The notes below the pieces were generated by a model. That model was not told where the DNA came from. It made no database searches and was given only the letters and a program-made list of their open reading frames with translations. Shown here one piece after another: positions 59,583 through 64,000 of a stretch of 64,000 nucleotides of DNA; the stretch's first letter is position 1, and every line of letters starts with the position of its first letter. Origin of the DNA: Glycine soja (Eukaryota; Streptophyta; Magnoliopsida; Fabales; Fabaceae); contig NC_041004.1 of NCBI RefSeq assembly GCF_004193775.1, positions 4,549,309-4,613,308 of the forward strand. The letters run 5' to 3'. The translations under genes were made by a program, and so were the position numbers.

Positions 59583-61875
59583 ATAGCTGAGGGACCATTC
59601 TTCTTGTCTGTGTTAACATATTGGCAACCAATCAACATATAACTGAGAGGTGGATAAGAAACCAGCAACACAAAATTACGTAACTGAGCACCAAACAATT
59701 AACATACACAACAAGAATCAGGAGGCTACAATTCTCTTTTAACGCATTGGATAGGTCCGATCTAGGGTAAAGAACTAAAGTCTACACTTTAGATTCACCG
59801 ACAAAAAAAATTTACTATTAATATTTATAAAGTAAAAAAGTTTCATATGTTAATAAAAAGGATACATATATTATTAAAAAGACTCAACATAACATATTAA
59901 GTAATCCATTTCTTTTAAAATTTCTTTTGGGCCTCATTGATTATTGGGTCAACCTTGCATGTGACCTTTAACAACATTCTTTGGTTAACAGTTAATAAAA
60001 TGTAAGAAATTGATCCCATTAACATTTGCTAAGTAACATTTATTAAAATTGTTGTGATAGATGAATTTCAGCCCCTTTAGCAATATTTTCTTATTTACAT
60101 TTATTAAAAATGTTGTCATAGATGAATTCAACATTTCTTTTCAACATTTTTTTTTGAAAAAAATAAATGTTGTTATAGATGGTGCCAAACGTTGTTGTAT
60201 ATTTTTTTTATAAAAAAAAACAAATGTTACTATAGATTAACATTTTTTTTCTAAAATGAGATTGCAACATTTTTTTATTAATGATATTGTGACATTGTTC
60301 CTTGTAAAAGGCATAATGTTTCATTGTTTTTACTTATTTTTATTTATTTATTTATTTTCTTTTTCAAACTTTTCAAATTTAATTTTTAAATATTTTATGT
60401 AAATCTAATTCTACAAAAGCCTCATAATGTCGCACACTCTCTCTCTTAATCGCATTTGTCTTTTCATTTTGATCTTCAAGTTCTAGAAAATCTAAATTAA
60501 AATCAGGTTCGTGTATGACTTTCCTCTTCCATTAAAACTCAAATTCTATTTATATAATTTTTCCAAAACCTCCTATTTCCTCATGTTTTGCATTTGAAGT
60601 GTTTGATAAATGTCCCGAGTGACCATTATTTTATTAGTACTAATTAATGTATGCAATGTTAAATCAATATTATTGATCAATTAACACTAGAAAATCGACA
60701 TTGAATCTACTATTGGACCATGGTCAACCAAATAAGACTCAAAGCTAAAGGAGTACATCTAGAAGCATGGCACTGGAGAGAATTGGATTGCTCTTCCTCA
60801 TTAAGCTGCTAAGAAATATATTCACATGTCGTCATTCTTCACATTAATGTAAGCTCTTGCCATAAATGTGTATTATGCTTTACGATCTGGATATTATTAC
60901 TTGTTTCTATTTGCCAAAGTTTGATAGTACATAAATCCTCCAAAATGTCAGGCTATATTAACAAGAACAAAGAATACACAAGAATACATTAAACATACTA
61001 TTGTGATATGGTATGTTTAACTTTAATGTTTGATTTCTTTTTTATTCCTTAATCTGATTTGTTTAACAATGATTTTGCTTTATAGGTGGATCAAAGTTTC
61101 TAGTTGACTTGAGGTGGTACTTTTTAGGCTGAGGTTGTGCATTTCTATCATATTTCACCCTTTTCATATGATCCTAAACTCTGTGTTCTATATATATTTT
61201 AAATTTTCATCTAGAGGCATATTAACTTTTTATTCCTTGGGCTACTTTTATTATTTAAATCTTTGATGTTATGTTCTCTTCTATCCTTTTCCTTTAATTC
61301 TTCCTCTTATTTTCCAATATCTCTTCTTATCTAATCTTTATTCTCCATACTCACATAGGCTCAATTTATGTGTATGTGCAGGGAAATGGATTTCCAAATA
61401 AAAAGGGATATTGTGATCCAGAGCTTCTTGTGTTCCTTGCTCAGTGTTTTAATGGTAGGGCACAGTAATGACAGTAATATATTTTGTTTTAGATCCATTT
61501 TTCTTAAAAAATGCAAACAATGTTCACATAGAATCCAAAAAAATTATTTTTCTCTTCTTCTAAATTCTCCATTTCTGTAAGCTATCTTCTTTGTGCCCTT
61601 TCCATCAATCTTTTATCTTCATTGTTCAAATTATGGTCAATATTTTGACTAATTATCTTTATACTCAATGCTCATATGCCCGGAGCCAAGGATCTTATAT
61701 GTTAGAATGGTACTTGGCATTTAAGTTGTTTCTTGGGAAAGATAGAGCCATTCCTCTCTTTGAGAAATTTGACTTTCACAATGGTAGCATGGAAGCTTAT
61801 TCTCTGCCTGTCAGCCTTTGATCTAGTTTTTGCGTAAGAATCAATTCGATTCAGGAAAGAGTATGAAATGCATAA
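59583..61875. other. Intergenic region with short tandem motifs and unassigned coding-like patches
   Basis: At 60030-60300 about five degenerate units of 50-55 bases contain (A/T)AATGTTGTTATAGATG. This resembles subterminal repeats of a DNA transposon, but no terminus was identified. Two patches downstream read like coding sequence: 61384-61470 (GFPNKKGYCDPELLVFLAQC, ending at a stop or possible donor) and 61640-61821 (SYMLEWYLAFKLFLGKDRAI, then stop). I do not recognise either and cannot join them. They may be captured exons. Confidence 0.35.
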
Positions 61876-62204
61876 TGTAACATCCCAATTTTTGTAATCT
61901 AGTTTAAAAAGAATTGTTATTTATAAATAAATAGAGTTTTAGAAAAATGATGAGATTTTATAAATAAATAAATAAGGAGATATAATTATTAATTAAAATA
62001 ATGATTTGAGAGAAAATAAAAAGGATATTTCATTTATTTGTTAGATAGAAAATAAAATAGAGTTTGTTTTTATAAAATAAATAAATAAATAAATATAGAG
62101 CAAATAATATGCTGAATATCCTAGGTATAAATAGTTATGTTAAGTTAGGTGTCTCTTTTTGGCCTCATTTTCGTTTTTCCCCTTCTCTCAAAACTCTTTC
62201 TTTT

Positions 62205-62530
62205 TCCCGCAGCCCACCAAACCTGTCTCAGAAAAATAACGATCTTGGACTCGTTCACCGTTGGATCGTCGTGAAATTTGAGTACCATGTTGGCAACCCA
62301 ATTTTGAACATTCTCACCGTTGGGAATTTCAAAATCATATCTGAGCTTAGAGGAAAACCCTTCGCATTGTAGCATTTCAATTTCCCGCAGAAACCCAAAA
62401 CTGTCTCGATAAAACTATGATCCCGATTTCGTTAACCGTTGGATTTTCATGAAATTTGGATATGTTGTTCGAAATTCAATTGCGCACACTTACACCGTTG
62501 GGATTTTCGAGATAATATTCTTGGAGGGAG
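62205..62530 (+). repeat. Imperfect direct duplication inside the putative LTR
   Basis: Two units of about 150-175 bases each begin CCCGCAG, continue through a CTGTCTC block, then AACCGTTGGAT or CACCGTTGGAT, GTGAAATTTG or ATGAAATTTG, and end with ACCGTTGGGA. The repeated CCGTTGG(A/G) motif occurs four times. Confidence 0.7.
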
Positions 62531-63119
62531 AAAAAAGAATCTCATGAAGACAGTACAAGTGGAGGTTTCAATCTCTTCTCCGTCTCTCTGACATTTGGGA
62601 ATTCTATCGGAGCAGTCGGAGGAATAACAAGGAATCTCAGGGAACCGCTATAGATGTTACTATCGTTGACTGAAGACACGTGAGTCCGCTCAGAGGTAAG
62701 GGATGAGTTTATCGCAATTGGGGATTAGAATGAACATGTGTAGGGATCCTTAGAGAACTAAAGTTGGGTTTATTTTGGGATGTTTATTGAATTATAATTT
62801 TCTCTTTATGATTATAAATATAATATTATTGTGTTCTATGTACCAATTGATGTCCTGATGAGAATTGATTGATAAACTTGAGTGCTCTTGATGTCTTTGT
62901 GTTTAACCCATGAATTTGATTAATTGATTTTGATATAATTGTGAGAAACTATTTCAGGGATTTTACACCCCATGTTGTGATGAAATCTTTTGTATAAATT
63001 GTTATGTTGAGGTTATGAAGTGATGATTCAAACTGTGAGTATGTGATAAATTGAATATGTGACGGATGATGAAATACATGTGTATTGAGATGAGATGTGT
63101 GTATTGAGTTGTGAACTAT

Positions 63120-63560
63120 CAACTGTGCAATCACACAATTGTAAGACCCTTTAAGGGCGACGAGTATTGTGATGGGATCCACTGTGGGAACCCGACGAGT
63201 TAAAATGATTTTGAAAACAATTGAGTAGATGTGTGTATTGCATAGTTCATAGGTAAAGTGTACATGATTCATGAGGTGTGATAACATGTTAAATTGAGAT
63301 TATACCATTGTGATTGGGATTAAGTGTATGCGATAAATTGAGTATGTATATGATTGAGATATATATGTGCATTGAGTTGTGAACTATGAATTGTACAATC
63401 ACACGATCATAAGTCCCTTCAAGGGTGAAGAGTTAATGCTAAGTCCCTTTTAGGGCGACGAGTTGATGTTAAGTCCCTTTTAGGGCGACGAGTTAATGAT
63501 AAGACCCTTAAAGGGCGACGAGTTAAAATTATTTTGAGAACAATTGAGGAGTCGTGTGTT
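63120..63560 (+). repeat. Nested tandem repeats with a 30-bp core
   Basis: The core unit TAAG(T/A)CCCTTTTAGGGCGACG followed by AGTTAATG occurs four times in a row at about 63410-63528, and once more, diverged, at 63142-63165. Each core contains a small inverted repeat (CCCTTTTAGGG type). A larger unit (GAGTTGTGAACTAT ... AACAATTGAG ... TAGTTCATAG) is itself duplicated, at about 63110-63260 and 63375-63580. Confidence 0.85.
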
Positions 63561-64000
63561 TTGTATAGTTCATAGATAGAGTCTATGTGCTAAAATAATT
63601 TTAGGGGTTGGACCTGAATCAGGAGGGAGAGGCCCTGACGGACTCTTCGGAGTGTAGGCCTTGGGGGTCACCGGGTTTAAGTGCTCCTTTAAGCCTATGT
63701 TGATCCCATATGGTTGGAGCATTCTCGCAAAACATCGTGACCCTGACTGGTCTCCCTATGATCTTACTTAGTGAGAGTGACCTGACAAACCCATTGTGTG
63801 GTGTGTCTTGTTATGTATTCCTAAGCGCCCCAGGGTGGTTTTTCACTAACATGGTACCACATTGCATATAGGCTTGAGTCTTAGCATAACTGTCGCATAC
63901 GCTTGCTAATTGTTTATTATGAAATTGATGTATTATTATGTTTTGATCGGAGTGTGTGATTCCTGTGTATAATGATTGATGATTGAAATGTGTGATTGAT

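Larger units (their letters stand above)
61876..64000. mobile_element. Probable start of a long Ty3/gypsy-type LTR, cut by the window end
   Basis: A TGTAACATCCCAATTTTTGT start at 61876 is typical of legume gypsy LTRs. A TATA box (TATAAATA, 62126-62133) lies about 250 bases in. The following 1.9 kb is moderately GC-rich, has no domain-bearing frame, and contains an imperfect duplication (62205-62380 and 62382-62530). It also has a nested minisatellite (63120-63560). The other LTR, the primer site and the coding region would lie beyond the window, so the orientation of the element and its completeness cannot be checked. Confidence 0.6.

Noticed and set aside
62109..62375. Open frames of 76-87 codons on both strands
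   Set aside because: Both lie in the duplicated part of the putative LTR and have no domain.
63410..63528. Regular 30-bp repeats as a CRISPR-like array
   Set aside because: The units are directly contiguous with no unique spacers, and the sequence is plant nuclear DNA. It is a minisatellite.

Overview
The window is AT-rich plant nuclear DNA: genes have GT-AG introns, and the intergenic DNA is full of (AT)n tracts, MITEs, SINE and LTR-retrotransposon sequence. The mix of gene families and repeats suggests a legume, most likely soybean or a close relative (Glycine). That is a judgement from family resemblance, not from a database search.

Five protein-coding genes can be modelled exon by exon. 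(1) 3831-7858 (+): a plant mobile domain (PMD, 'aminotransferase-like') protein with an acidic V(E/L)DTP repeat tract and a C-terminal coiled coil. (2) 10036-10927 (-): an intact type-1 non-specific lipid transfer protein whose last coding exon is only 10 nt. (3) 32195-35743 (+): an alpha-expansin in three exons. (4) 38283-44663 (-): a MACPF-domain protein of the CAD1/NSL1 type in seven exons. (5) 51137-55522 (-): a Raf-like protein kinase in six coding exons, probably with an intron in its 5' UTR. A second nsLTP locus at 23612-23887 (-) is a pseudogene with several lesions that still has a TATA box.

Mobile DNA fills much of the rest. A complete-ended but decayed Ty1/copia element lies at 11954-16292 (-), with 227-bp LTRs, an ATTAT target duplication, an initiator-Met-tRNA primer site and four coding lesions plus a 5' gag deletion. 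A Pack-MULE-like element at 45971-47120 has about 200-bp terminal inverted repeats around a captured coding fragment. The MACPF gene introns hold a hAT-type MITE with a perfect 8-bp target duplication, an Au-type SINE, and a strongly 5'-truncated RTE LINE end with a 12-bp target duplication. Stowaway-like and Tourist-like MITEs, a large foldback element, a CACTA-like end and several minisatellites lie in the intergenic DNA. From 61876 to the window end the sequence looks like the start of a long Ty3/gypsy-type LTR with nested tandem repeats.

The genes do not form an operon-like or pathway cluster. Cell-wall loosening (expansin), lipid transfer, cell-death control (MACPF), signalling (kinase) and a PMD protein are simply neighbours. 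I found no CRISPR array, tRNA gene, rRNA gene or obviously new multi-gene system. The most interesting items are the Pack-MULE-like capture, the transposon-filled MACPF gene with a possible GC-AG intron, and the repeat-bearing PMD protein.
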